In this document: positions 56,241 to 64,000 of the stretch, piece after piece
Position numbering within the stretch: position 1 is the stretch's first letter
How the letters are laid out: each line of letters opens with the position of its first letter
Source of the DNA: Acidaminococcus fermentans_A
GTDB taxonomy: Bacteria > Bacillota > Negativicutes > Acidaminococcales > Acidaminococcaceae
Reading direction: 5' to 3'
DNA: 64,000 bases
Assembly: GCF_052216985.1 (NCBI RefSeq)
Contig: NZ_JBQOUY010000002.1
Location: 1 to 64,000 of the forward strand
Translations under genes and position numbers: made by a program
Notes under the pieces: generated by a model
The model's input: the letters and a program-made list of their open reading frames with translations, nothing else
Told to the model about the DNA's origin: nothing
The model's database searches: none

Positions 56241-57767
56241 ATGAACCAGATACCAGAAAATATGGAAAAATTAAAAAATTTCCTTATTTCTATCCATGAA
56301 AAGGAGTACGTTGAATTAAAAAGTTCATCTCAATTACCGAAATCTTTTTAGGAGACATACTCTTCATTTTCCAATACGATGGGTGGTTTGATAGTATTGG
56401 GAATCAAGGAAGGCAAACCTAAGAATGAAATAATAGGAGTAGATTCTTCAGAAAAAATAATGACAGATCTTTGGAATCTCCTATCGAATGGTAATAAGGT
56501 CAGTTATCGTACTATTGAGAACGAGGACGTCAGTATAATTTCTTTTGATTCAAAAACAGTAATTTTAATCAATGTGCGTGAAGCACCTTACAACAAGAAG
56601 CCCGTATATCTTAATGGAAAAATCGAAAACTCCTATATACGAACCGGTGATGGAGACAGAAAAGCAAATTTAGATGAAATTAAAGCCATGATACGTAATG
56701 CGGCACCAGGGCTAGATTCTACTGTTGCCGAAAATTATACATTTGATGACTTGGATATGAATTCAATTGTTTCTTTTAAGGAACGTGTGACCATACGCTA
56801 TCCATCAATGCATTTTGAAACAACTTCACCTAAAGATTTTCTCTTAAAAATTGGTGCTGTTACGAGAAACAGGAAAGACGATAAAATTAAAATCAAGAAA
56901 GGAACACTTTTATTCCTTGGCAAATATAATTCAATCCGAGATATGTATCCTCATTTTCATTTAGATTTTTTCAACCGAAGAGGGGATAATCCTCGGTGGT
57001 CTGACAGGGTTGCATCAGATGATTTGAATGATGTGGAAATGAATATTTTCAATTTTTATCAAATTGTTTTAGCAAAACTCAGAAACTTGGAAGAAAATTC
57101 TTTTCAACTGGGACAGAATCAAATACGGAATCCCCAAAAGACGATAGATACATCTTTAAGAGAAGCACTTGTAAATTGTCTATCTCATGCAGATTACACT
57201 CAGCCATATCCGGGAATTAAAATAGAAACTTTTGATAGCTACTATAAGTTTATTAATCCTGGGAAAATGTTAATTCCCCCTTCTCAATTTATTGTTGGAG
57301 GAGAATCACGTATTCGCAATGAGCAAATAATGAGTTTCTTCCGGCAACTAGGTGTATCAGAAAGACAGGGATTTGGTGGCCCGCAGATTGTTCGAGAGGC
57401 AATTGAGAATGAATATAGGAATCCCGATATTGAAACTAATTTAGAAAGAACAGAACTGACAATTTGGAAAATAGATTTAGCTGATTCCTACCAGGAATTG
57501 GATGATATGCAAAAAGCAATATTCAAGACAATTATCAAGGCTATGAAACCAATAGGCTTTCCTGTGATACAGAAGAGTGTTGGTGGAACACAATATAAGG
57601 TCATGAAATCACTTAAAGGACTTATTGCAGAAAAGCATGTTGTTAAAGTTGGTGCTGGTAAGAATACCAAATATATGGTCCATATGAAATCTGATGAGCT
57701 TTTAGCACAGTTAAAGATGATGATGGACAAAGTGAAAAAATCACTTCGTGAAGTGTATTTAAAATAA
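56241..57767 (+). pseudogene. AlbA_2 (Schlafen-like) DNA-binding domain protein with an in-frame amber codon
   Basis: A start at 56241 gives MNQIPENMEKLKNFLISIHE, then EYVELKSS and LPKSF, a TAG at 56349-56351, and continues in the same frame ETYSSFSNTMGGLIVLGI. Relatives commonly have Trp just before ETY, so a single TGG to TAG change explains the stop. The full frame codes for about 508 residues: AlbA_2 domain (about 15-140), a linker region, an ATPase-like C-terminal part (LREALVNCLSHADY near 315, GGESRIRN and RQGFGGPQI) and a winged-helix tail. Such proteins are putative transcription regulators or stress/defence factors. Without suppression the product would start at an internal ATG 56379 and lack the start of the AlbA_2 domain. 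Confidence 0.78.
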
Positions 57768-58963
57768 TCGTTTGCCATTCTTTTGATAATCTTTTGAATC
57801 CTATCTATTTAATCCATGAAATCGAGATAGATCAAGAGAAAATGCGGCTTTATTTTGATTGTCAATCGTTTGATAATCTTTTGATGAGTGGTTGATACTA
57901 TCGAAACAAGTGAATAGTGCAGAGCCTTTGGAGGCTTGGAACGACGGTTCCATTGCAAGGCCGTAGGGGATGAACAAGGGGTGCCTCTGGCAATCCCGCT
58001 CGGTCAGCCTGCACCCAGGATCATGTCTCATGCCAAAAGAAACCATCTGCCAGGGAAGGATGCAGTGAAGAGTGAAGAGTAGGGACGGCAAAAATCAGCA
58101 GCCCCGTTGCGAATCCGTAGGGACCGCAAGCCCTGGCAGGCCTTGAGCCATCAGAATCAGATTTGTACGGCGGGAGTCCAACACTCCCCCTTGCGTTGCC
58201 GTAGGGGCGATTCAAGACTTTTGCCTCTGGCAAAATGTCGCCAGAGCCGCCCACTTCCTGGTTTCCGACCGTAGGAGCCGCACAACCGGCGGCCCGCCTT
58301 GAGTTGCGGGGGCAATCTGTTTGTTGCGGGCTAGATGACGTCTGACATCTTATCCTTTATCTTGGTGGTACAAAATAAAGGATAACTGTTTAGTAAGGAG
58401 CAATTCAAGATGTCTCGCTTTTTTGGGGGAGATTCCCCTGATGAAATGGGTAATTCCGGATGATGATTTTGGGTATTTTTAGTGTATTATATACAGGAAG
58501 GAATCCTCTATGGCGGGTTCTGGGAATGGAACGCTGAGTGCGACGGCAAAAATCGGTCGATTCATTGCGGAACCGTAGGGGCCTCACACTGGGGAGCCCG
58601 TTGGCGTATGCGTCCCACGCTCAACGTCTCACGTGGTTGGAAACCGTCTGCCGGGCAGATGTCGTTCTAGCAGTCCGGCTAGGTGGCAGACTGGCAATCT
58701 AAAAAGACTTTTTGTCGAATTATGTTAACTCTGCTATAATAGAAGAAATTGTGGCTGTGTTTATGGGAAATGGAGGAACCCCCTTTTCTTTCGTGTTTGG
58801 TTAGGCACTTAACATGATAAAAAGCAGTTCCTTTTTCTATGTCTCCAAGAGGTCATATAGGATATTTTCTGCAATTTCAAAATGAGATTGCTTTAGTTTT
58901 AAAATTGGTATAAGACTAGAAAATAGTCTAAATGCAGTGGTTATTTCGAGTGGGGGAGTATAC
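57768..58963. repeat. 1.2-kb gene-free region made of dispersed repeats
   Basis: It contains at least three relatives of the ACGGCAAAAATC...CCGTAGGG element (57940-57970, 58083-58122, 58541-58582). AGTGAAG heptamers occur at 57909-57922 and 58064-58077, and GTCAGACA-type pieces at 58126-58170 and 58336-58352. Five heptamers (GCGTATG, CGTCCCA, CGCTCAA, CGTCTCA, CGTGGTT) fill 58604-58638. A direct repeat TTTGATAATCTTTTGA is present at 57782 and 57869. No credible coding frame was found. From about 58.68 kb the base composition turns AT-rich, marking the left edge of the next island. Confidence 0.7.
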
Positions 58964-59767
58964 GTGAGATTTTCCAGCGTCCTTCTGTACTTTGACAATG
59001 AACTTTTAGATAACAGTATAAAATTATTTGAATCTAAACTATATAAAACAAGTGATACATATAAATTAAAAAGTTATTTTTACGTGATCGAGCAAGAAGT
59101 TATTGATAATAGATTTTACTGGCTATATGCTGCTTATGATAATGCAGAAATGTTTTCAGACTATGTTGTTAATCAAAAAACAGGAGAAAAGGAAGCTAAT
59201 CCTAGATCAAAAAGCCAAGTGGAACCAAGACAGCAGTTTTTTGTCTGCTTTGATAGCAAAGATAACCGTTTGTATTTAAATGATATAAAAAAGAAGGGAT
59301 TCGTAGAAAAATATTTGAGCGAATGGTTAAATCTAAAAGTTAGAGTTAAATATATTTATAAATCGTTAGATGAATTTTGTAAAACAATGAAGATGCTTAA
59401 AGGATTCCGCTTTACTCAAACTAAAAACTTATTTTCAGAGCAAGATGATTTGTTTCATATGATGGGAAATCAGTTTGGGCAGGATCTGCCCGAAAAATTG
59501 ATTCTTAGTGTTGAATATTCTTCACTTCCTCTTATTGATAGGGGCAGAAAGGTATTAGAAAAACTTTTTAACCGGAAAAATCAACTTGATGATATTACAA
59601 TTATTGGTTGCAATGATGATGGGATTGAAGAAAGTTATGATTTTGAGTCAATCATTCAACATGTTGATATTGATGTAAAAAAAGATCAGAATGAACATTA
59701 TGATGTAAATATTGTCAAAGATACTCTTTTGGAGAAATTAGTAAGGAAAAATGTACAAAAGGCATAA
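58964..59767 (+). CDS. Unrecognised soluble protein, RexA/KwaB-like by context
   Basis: A 267-residue hydrophilic, AT-rich gene. GTG 58964 is chosen because GGGGGAG is five bases upstream. No family is recognised with certainty. Layout: an N-terminal alpha/beta part, a central QQFFVCFDSKDNRLYLND strand pair, then EYLSEWL-type helix, and a C-terminal PEKLILSVEYSSLPLIDRGRK region. It overlaps the next gene, a small multi-pass membrane protein, by 17 bases. A cytosolic protein of about 270 residues coupled to a membrane protein of about 145 residues matches the sizes and order of lambda RexA and RexB (279 and 144), a phage-exclusion pair. This is analogy, not shown homology. Confidence 0.6.
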   Translation: MRFSSVLLYFDNELLDNSIKLFESKLYKTSDTYKLKSYFYVIEQEVIDNRFYWLYAAYDNAEMFSDYVVNQKTGEKEANPRSKSQVEPRQQFFVCFDSKDNRLYLNDIKKKGFVEKYLSEWLNLKVRVKYIYKSLDEFCKTMKMLKGFRFTQTKNLFSEQDDLFHMMGNQFGQDLPEKLILSVEYSSLPLIDRGRKVLEKLFNRKNQLDDITIIGCNDDGIEESYDFESIIQHVDIDVKKDQNEHYDVNIVKDTLLEKLVRKNVQKA

Positions 59768-60188
59768 ATGGCTGATTAGGGTTATATTTTTTATAAGTTT
59801 AGTTTTATCTTATTGGTTTAATGCTGATTATAATAAAATAGCCGAACCAGCAATAAACGTTACTGCCATTGCAATTGGTATTTATACTGCAGCGGTTTCT
59901 TCTATTTTGGGAAGCGACTATTCCAGAAGATTAGCTTCAATTACAAGCAGGGAATTCAAATGCAAAACTTTGCTGGGCGTTTTATATGAATATTTGCATT
60001 GGGCGGGGATGCTTAGTTTATCTTCAATAATATTAAGTGTTCTTTTCTTATCAGATATGATACCTATTGAAGGTATATTAAGGAAATCACTATCAGCAGT
60101 ATCTTATGGAATCTTTTTAGTTAACTTAATCTTATTTGGATTGATTTTCATGTTTTTAATTCGTTCTCTAAATAAGGCCTTGAGATAG
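59751..60188 (+). CDS. Small multi-pass membrane protein, RexB-like by context
   Basis: A 145-residue protein with four likely membrane segments: about 9-24 (LIRVIFFISLVLSYWF), 33-53 (INVTAIAIGIYTAAVSSIL), 82-105 (AGMLSLSSIILSVLFL) and 115-138 (SYGIFLVNLILFGLIFMFLI). The short loop DYSRRLASITSREFKCK between helices two and three is basic. It starts within the end of the preceding gene, so both are made together. No channel or enzyme motif is recognised; an ion-permeable effector would fit the RexB analogy. Confidence 0.62.
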   Translation: MYKRHKWLIRVIFFISLVLSYWFNADYNKIAEPAINVTAIAIGIYTAAVSSILGSDYSRRLASITSREFKCKTLLGVLYEYLHWAGMLSLSSIILSVLFLSDMIPIEGILRKSLSAVSYGIFLVNLILFGLIFMFLIRSLNKALR

Positions 60189-60244
60189 CATTAAATGTTT
60201 TTTAGGGATGTACCGTTTATAAAAATTTAATAAATGATAAAAAC

Positions 60245-60757
60245 ATGATGGACTTAATGATTTGGTTTAATAATATTCCTTCTGGAATTTATTCTTTATT
60301 GGGTGTTTTGTTGGGATTTGGTTTAAATCTTTTTAAGGATTGGCTTGTAACCCGAAATAAATTACTTTATGTTTTTCAAATAGATCATTCATATGGAAAA
60401 TTAGATTTTAGCCATGTTGATAAGTCTGGACCATCCGGGTATATTGTTGAAATGTATAATTGTGGTAAAAATTCACTATTGATTAATAGTGTTACAATTT
60501 CTAATATTAATGATAATAACTTTATTGATATACCAATAAGAGAAACTATAGTAATTCTACCTTTTCATAAATATGATTTGGAGTTATGTAAACAAGATTA
60601 TGATACTATTTGCTGGTGGTATGAAAAAGGTAATAAGAAAATTAATATCGTTAAAATTATATCTTTTACTTTAGATGGAAAAGAAATTTCACAGAAAGTG
60701 AAATTTCCGTTTATTATGTTTCCGGTCAATGATGATTTCACTCCCTCAGAAAAATAA
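60245..60757 (+). CDS. Unrecognised protein with one N-terminal membrane segment
   Basis: A 170-residue product with a hydrophobic N-terminus (about 7-30, IPSGIYSLLGVLLGFGLNLF) and a beta-rich soluble part (about 38-165) resembling small immunoglobulin-like or lipocalin-size domains, with GPSGYIVEMYNCGKNSLLINSVTI as a recognisable strand-turn-strand unit. No clear ribosome site is seen before ATG 60245 or 60248. AT-rich like the two preceding genes and 56 bases behind them, so it may belong to the same module. Confidence 0.6.
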   Translation: MMDLMIWFNNIPSGIYSLLGVLLGFGLNLFKDWLVTRNKLLYVFQIDHSYGKLDFSHVDKSGPSGYIVEMYNCGKNSLLINSVTISNINDNNFIDIPIRETIVILPFHKYDLELCKQDYDTICWWYEKGNKKINIVKIISFTLDGKEISQKVKFPFIMFPVNDDFTPSEK

Positions 60758-60803
60758 TAAGTTTAAATGTTACAGGGAGTCCATTATTTGTGAGGGTAAT
60801 CCA

Positions 60804-61877
60804 ATGAAAGTCCTGATAGTTGATACAGTCTCTTACGATAGAGCTCCTTATTTACAATATTATATAAATGCTTGTAAGGAAAAGGAAGTGCCTTTTGATC
60901 TTTTTCTGTGGAATAGAGATTCCAAGGGCGGTTTAAAGCATGAAAACAATATTTTTACAATGAATTGTGTGTGCCCTTTTGGAGGGAGTAAGCTGAAAAA
61001 AATATTTCCTATGCTGCAGTATCGGAAAGCTCTTTTACAGACCATCAAACAAAATCAATATTCTCATCTCGTGTTGATAAATACTCTGGCCCCTGTAATG
61101 ATTTCAAATTATGTACTAAATCATTACAAGGGAAGATATATACTGGATATCAGGGATTACACGTATGAGAAAATCCCATATTATAAAAAAATCGAAAATC
61201 AGTTGATTCAGAACTCCAATTTTACAACAATTTCTTCCAGGGGATTCCTTGCATTTGTGGATGATAATTCTAAAATTATCGTAAATCATAATATCAGCAA
61301 TATTGATCAGACTGTTGAGAAACCGACTCTGGGATTAGAAAAACCTGTAAAAATTGGATTTGTAGGGTCTGTCAGATATCCAGATGAGAATATTAAACTA
61401 ATAGAAGTACTGAAGGGAAAAAACTTTTTACTGAAGTATGTTGGCCCGGAAGTCGCAGGGTGTGACCTCCAAGGGTACTGTCGAAAACATAATATTAAAA
61501 ATGTCTTGTTCCAAGGAAAATTCAAAAACCAGGATAAAGCATTCATTTATGAGGGAATTGATATCATCAATTCGTTGTATGGTGACTTTTCTTTAGAAGT
61601 TACCACAGCTATTCCAAACCGGTATTATGATTCTTTGCTTTTCAAGAAACCAATTATTGCTTCGAAGGGAACTTATTTAGGAGAACTGGTTGAAAAGAAT
61701 GGAATTGGACTGGCTATAAATTTAAATGAGCCAACAATCTATACTAAACTTAACACCTATATTGAAAATTTTGATTCTGATAAATTTGTATCCATTTGTA
61801 ATAAAATATTATCAAATGTATTGCGAGAGCAGAAAAAATTCCAAAATTCTATCAATGAGTTTTTGGATTTCATATAA
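60804..61877 (+). CDS. Glycosyltransferase (GT-B fold, GT4-like)
   Basis: A 357-residue protein. ATG 60804 has GAGGGT nine bases upstream. The N-terminal half has a Rossmann-type opening (MKVLIVDTVSYDRAPYLQYY) and YILDIRDYTYEKIPYYKKIENQLI, as in acceptor-binding halves of GT-B enzymes. The second half starts VKIGFVGSVRYPDENIKLIE (about 187-206) and includes FLLKYVGPEV and the nucleotide-sugar region IPNRYYDSLLFKKPIIASKGTYLGELVE near 295-322. The EX7E pattern is not obvious. AT-rich, part of the polysaccharide locus. Confidence 0.8.
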   Translation: MKVLIVDTVSYDRAPYLQYYINACKEKEVPFDLFLWNRDSKGGLKHENNIFTMNCVCPFGGSKLKKIFPMLQYRKALLQTIKQNQYSHLVLINTLAPVMISNYVLNHYKGRYILDIRDYTYEKIPYYKKIENQLIQNSNFTTISSRGFLAFVDDNSKIIVNHNISNIDQTVEKPTLGLEKPVKIGFVGSVRYPDENIKLIEVLKGKNFLLKYVGPEVAGCDLQGYCRKHNIKNVLFQGKFKNQDKAFIYEGIDIINSLYGDFSLEVTTAIPNRYYDSLLFKKPIIASKGTYLGELVEKNGIGLAINLNEPTIYTKLNTYIENFDSDKFVSICNKILSNVLREQKKFQNSINEFLDFI

Positions 61878-61908
61878 GTGTATTCAATTTGAATGAGAGG
61901 GTAACGCT

Positions 61909-62988
61909 TTGAAGATTCTTATTTATGGACTGACAGATACTTATGGCGGAGTGGAAGCTTATGTAATAGACAGGCTTCCAGCTTTGCTCTGTAATCATCA
62001 AATTGATTTTGTCTTTTCATCGTTGAAAGATATCAAATATAAAAATAAAATTCCTTCCAGTGTTTCTATAAAAAGAATTGCCAAATTATCTTCTCCTATT
62101 CATTTTGTAAAGAGCCTTCATGATATTATAAAGTCTGGAAATTATGATGCAGTATATTGCAATGTACCATTTGCCAACGCTCTTCTATATTTGACTGTAA
62201 AGCTTAGCGGATGCCGCTTGATTGTTCATTCTCATAATACTAAAATCGAAGAAACTAGTAAAAAAAGAAAATATGCACTAACAATATATCATTATATAAG
62301 CAAAATTCTATTTTCTGGCTTAATTGATGAACGATATGGATGCAGTTTGAAGGCTTGTAAATGGTTATTTAACCCATATAAAGCATATAGCGTAAAGCGA
62401 AATGCTATAGATTGTAAAAAATATGAGTATGATACAGTTATACGCAATAAAGTTAGGAAAAAACTGAATATTAATCCTGGAACTTTTGTAATAGGACATG
62501 TAGGACGATTTTCATACCAGAAAAATCATCAGTTTTTGATTAAGATTTTCAATGAAATTATAAAAAAACATTCTGACTCAATTTTATTACTTGTCGGCGA
62601 TGGAGAATATCGATTAGATATAGAAAAGAAATGCATTGAATTAGGAATCAGAAAAAAAGTTAAGTTCTTAGGAATAAGAAATGACGTTAACGAATTAATG
62701 CAAGCCATGGATTGCTTTCTATTACCATCTCGATTTGAAGGGCTTCCTATTGTTGGAGTTGAAGCACAGGCAGCCGGATTGCCATGCTTTTTTTCGGATT
62801 CAATAACGTCTGAAGTGAAAATCACATCAGATGTTTATTTCTTTTCTTTACAAGATTATCCTGCAGAAATTGCATTAAGAATTTTATGGACGAAGAATAT
62901 GAACAGAAAAAACACTTTTCATATTCTTTCTGATGCAGGATATAATCTTTTAACTGAAATAAAACATATAAAAAGGTGTGGTAGTTGA
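61909..62988 (+). CDS. Glycosyltransferase family 4
   Basis: A 359-residue GT-B enzyme. TTG 61909 is the start, with GAGAGGGT upstream. The acceptor half opens MKILIYGLTDTYGGVEAYVIDRLP with the glycine-rich turn YGGVE, and RLIVHSHNTKIEETSKKRK follows near 103-121. The donor half has VIGHVGRFSYQKNHQFLIKIF (about 197-217), ILLLVGDGEYR and the EX7E signature LLPSRFEGLPIVGVEAQAAG near 273-292. It adds a sugar to the repeat unit. It overlaps the LicD-type gene by four bases. Confidence 0.92.
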   Translation: MKILIYGLTDTYGGVEAYVIDRLPALLCNHQIDFVFSSLKDIKYKNKIPSSVSIKRIAKLSSPIHFVKSLHDIIKSGNYDAVYCNVPFANALLYLTVKLSGCRLIVHSHNTKIEETSKKRKYALTIYHYISKILFSGLIDERYGCSLKACKWLFNPYKAYSVKRNAIDCKKYEYDTVIRNKVRKKLNINPGTFVIGHVGRFSYQKNHQFLIKIFNEIIKKHSDSILLLVGDGEYRLDIEKKCIELGIRKKVKFLGIRNDVNELMQAMDCFLLPSRFEGLPIVGVEAQAAGLPCFFSDSITSEVKITSDVYFFSLQDYPAEIALRILWTKNMNRKNTFHILSDAGYNLLTEIKHIKRCGS

Positions 62989-63794
62989 AAATGATAAAAT
63001 TAACACATAGTGACATCCAACAAGTAGAACTTAAAATTTTATTATACTTTACAAATTTTTGCAAAGAACATAATTTAAAATTTTATTTGGCTGGAGGAAC
63101 TCTATTAGGTGCAATTCGTCATAAAGGTTTTATTCCTTGGGATGATGATATAGATGTCTGTATGCCTAGAGCCGATTACGAACGCTTAAATAAAATTTTT
63201 AAATCTGATGGAATCTATCAATTGACTTCTAATCAATTAGATAATTCATTTTTCCCTTATGCGAATTTAAAAAATATGAATACATGTGTTAAATCCAAAT
63301 ATGTAAAACAAGATTCGCAACTATGGATTGACATTTTTCCAGTTGACGGGTTACCAGAATCACTAGATGTAGTAAAGAAAATTTATAGACAATGTGATTT
63401 TTACCGTCGAATATTTCTCCTTGCAAATGCAACATTGGGAGAAGGAAAAAATACTTTTCATAAATATAGTAAATATATTATAAAGCCATTTTCTCTTTTA
63501 TATGGCAAGAGGCATTGTGTAGAGAAAATTGAACAGATTGCCCAGAAGAATTCCTATCAAGATTGTAAGTATGTAGGCATTGTTACCTGGGGCCTTTATG
63601 GTGCTGGGGAGCGTATGTTGAAAAGTGAGTTTGAAAAACAGGTCTTAGTAGAATTTGAAGGATATCAGTTTCCTGCTTTTTCTTGTTGGGATACCTATCT
63701 TCATGGTCTCTATGGTGATTATATGCAACTGCCACCAGTAGAAAAAAGACAAACTCACAATATGGAAGTATATTGGAGAGACGGAGGAAAATAG
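62985..63794 (+). CDS. LicD family phosphotransferase
   Basis: A 269-residue protein of the LicD/fukutin nucleotidyltransferase-fold family, which attaches phosphocholine or other phosphodiester-linked groups to surface glycans. LAGGTLLGAIRHKGFIPWDDDIDV (about 36-59) holds the GG and DDDxD metal motif, and MPRADYERL follows. WIDIFPVDGLPE near 112-123 and the tail YGDYMQLPPVEKRQTHN are typical. Start TTG 62985 (AAGGTG six bases upstream) or ATG 62991. The next gene encodes a CTP-dependent cytidylyltransferase that could make the activated donor. Confidence 0.92.
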   Translation: MKMIKLTHSDIQQVELKILLYFTNFCKEHNLKFYLAGGTLLGAIRHKGFIPWDDDIDVCMPRADYERLNKIFKSDGIYQLTSNQLDNSFFPYANLKNMNTCVKSKYVKQDSQLWIDIFPVDGLPESLDVVKKIYRQCDFYRRIFLLANATLGEGKNTFHKYSKYIIKPFSLLYGKRHCVEKIEQIAQKNSYQDCKYVGIVTWGLYGAGERMLKSEFEKQVLVEFEGYQFPAFSCWDTYLHGLYGDYMQLPPVEKRQTHNMEVYWRDGGK

Positions 63795-63796
63795 TA

Positions 63797-64000
63797 ATGA
63801 ACATAGCCATCTTAATCGCAGGCGGATCCGGAAAGCGTATGGGTCAAGATATTCCCAAACAGTTTATCAATGTTTATGATAAACCCATCCTGCTTTATAC
63901 TCTGGAAAGCTTTGAAAGACATCCGCAAATTGATGCTGTTGAAGTAGTGTGTATTGATGGGTGGCACGATGTACTCCGTGCTTATGCAAGACAGTTTAAT
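63797..64000 (+). CDS. IspD/TarI-family cytidylyltransferase (partial, runs off the window)
   Basis: The first 68 codons are present. IAILIAGGSGKRMGQDIPKQF (residues 3-23) is the CTP-binding loop of IspD, TarI and similar enzymes, followed by KPILLYTLESFERHPQIDAVEVVC. In a polysaccharide locus beside LicD, a ribitol- or other polyol-phosphate cytidylyltransferase role is more likely than isoprenoid synthesis (inference). GGAGG lies about nine bases before ATG 63797. Confidence 0.85.
   Translation, partial: MNIAILIAGGSGKRMGQDIPKQFINVYDKPILLYTLESFERHPQIDAVEVVCIDGWHDVLRAYARQFN

Noticed and set aside
56379..57767. Treating the shorter frame starting at ATG 56379 as the intact gene
   Set aside because: It would begin in the middle of the AlbA_2 domain, has no ribosome site, and the same frame continues upstream of the TAG to a well-placed start at 56241.
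57768..58963. Short open frames inside the repeat zone
   Set aside because: All are under about 100 codons, overlap repeat elements and lack ribosome sites.
53936..58963. Prophage or integrative element
   Set aside because: No integrase, structural, lysis or conjugation genes and no attachment-site repeat flanking a tRNA were found.

Overview
The window looks like chromosome from an anaerobic, amino-acid-fermenting Negativicute, most probably Acidaminococcus or a near relative. This is inferred from gene content (GltS glutamate symporter, AGCS symporter, diaminopropionate ammonia-lyase, C69 dipeptidase, AbgT transporter), from strong Shine-Dalgarno sites with sigma-A-like promoters, and from GC-rich coding. 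It was not tested by any search. From about 58.7 kb onward the sequence becomes visibly AT-rich, which marks an accessory island.

Layout. 0-4 kb: CDF metal exporter, DtxR/MntR-type regulator, GNAT acetyltransferase, tRNA-Asn, ferredoxin-nitroreductase fusion and an Asp23 protein. 4-11 kb: AbgT transporter with an amidohydrolase; an Old Yellow Enzyme; a GltS/RraA-like operon with a divergent LysR regulator. 11-16 kb (minus strand): a Ugp-like ABC sugar or glycerol-phosphate importer with a sugar-phosphate isomerase; its ATPase gene carries two frameshifts. 16-24.5 kb: a tiny membrane protein, C69 dipeptidase, ArsR and AraC regulators, and an operon that looks built to import and hydrolyse an N-substituted diamino acid and cleave it with diaminopropionate ammonia-lyase. 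24.5-27 kb: two unrecognised divergent genes. 27-29 kb: metNI under an S-box (SAM-I) riboswitch. 29-37.4 kb: a complete-looking his cluster headed by a YerC/TrpR-like regulator (hisZGDCBHAF and fused hisIE). 37.4-41 kb: glmM, then glmS preceded by a glmS ribozyme. 41-44.7 kb: nadABC. 44.8-50.7 kb: aminotransferase, asymmetric heterodimeric ABC exporter and a TPR-like protein. 51-64 kb: a surface-polysaccharide locus (initiating sugar-phosphate transferase, UDP-galactopyranose mutase, DUF4422, two GT4 enzymes, LicD, IspD/TarI-like cytidylyltransferase), interrupted between about 53.8 and 60.8 kb by broken and accessory genes.

The most unusual signal is not a gene. At about twenty intergenic sites there are short degenerate tracts with strict 7-base periodicity (AGTCACT, AGTGAAG, CGAGACT, AACGACC, CGTCATA and other families). 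Many are joined to a small GCCGAAGGA-AGCC..GGCT hairpin. Two inverted copies flank a broken four-helix-bundle gene, and one copy sits where an AbiEii toxin gene has lost its body. A second dispersed family is the GGGCTGTTGC hairpin used as a terminator, mostly in the first 27 kb.

Several genes are broken (MalK-like ATPase, four-helix protein, AbiEi antitoxin, AbiEii toxin, an AlbA_2 protein with an in-frame amber codon, a dpaL remnant, and possibly the abgT start). Many of the breaks lie at homopolymer runs, so real decay and sequencing error must be separated. The best candidate for an undescribed system is the AT-rich gene set at 58.96-60.76 kb: a cytosolic protein overlapping a multi-pass membrane protein, reminiscent in size and order of lambda RexA/RexB, plus a membrane-anchored third protein.
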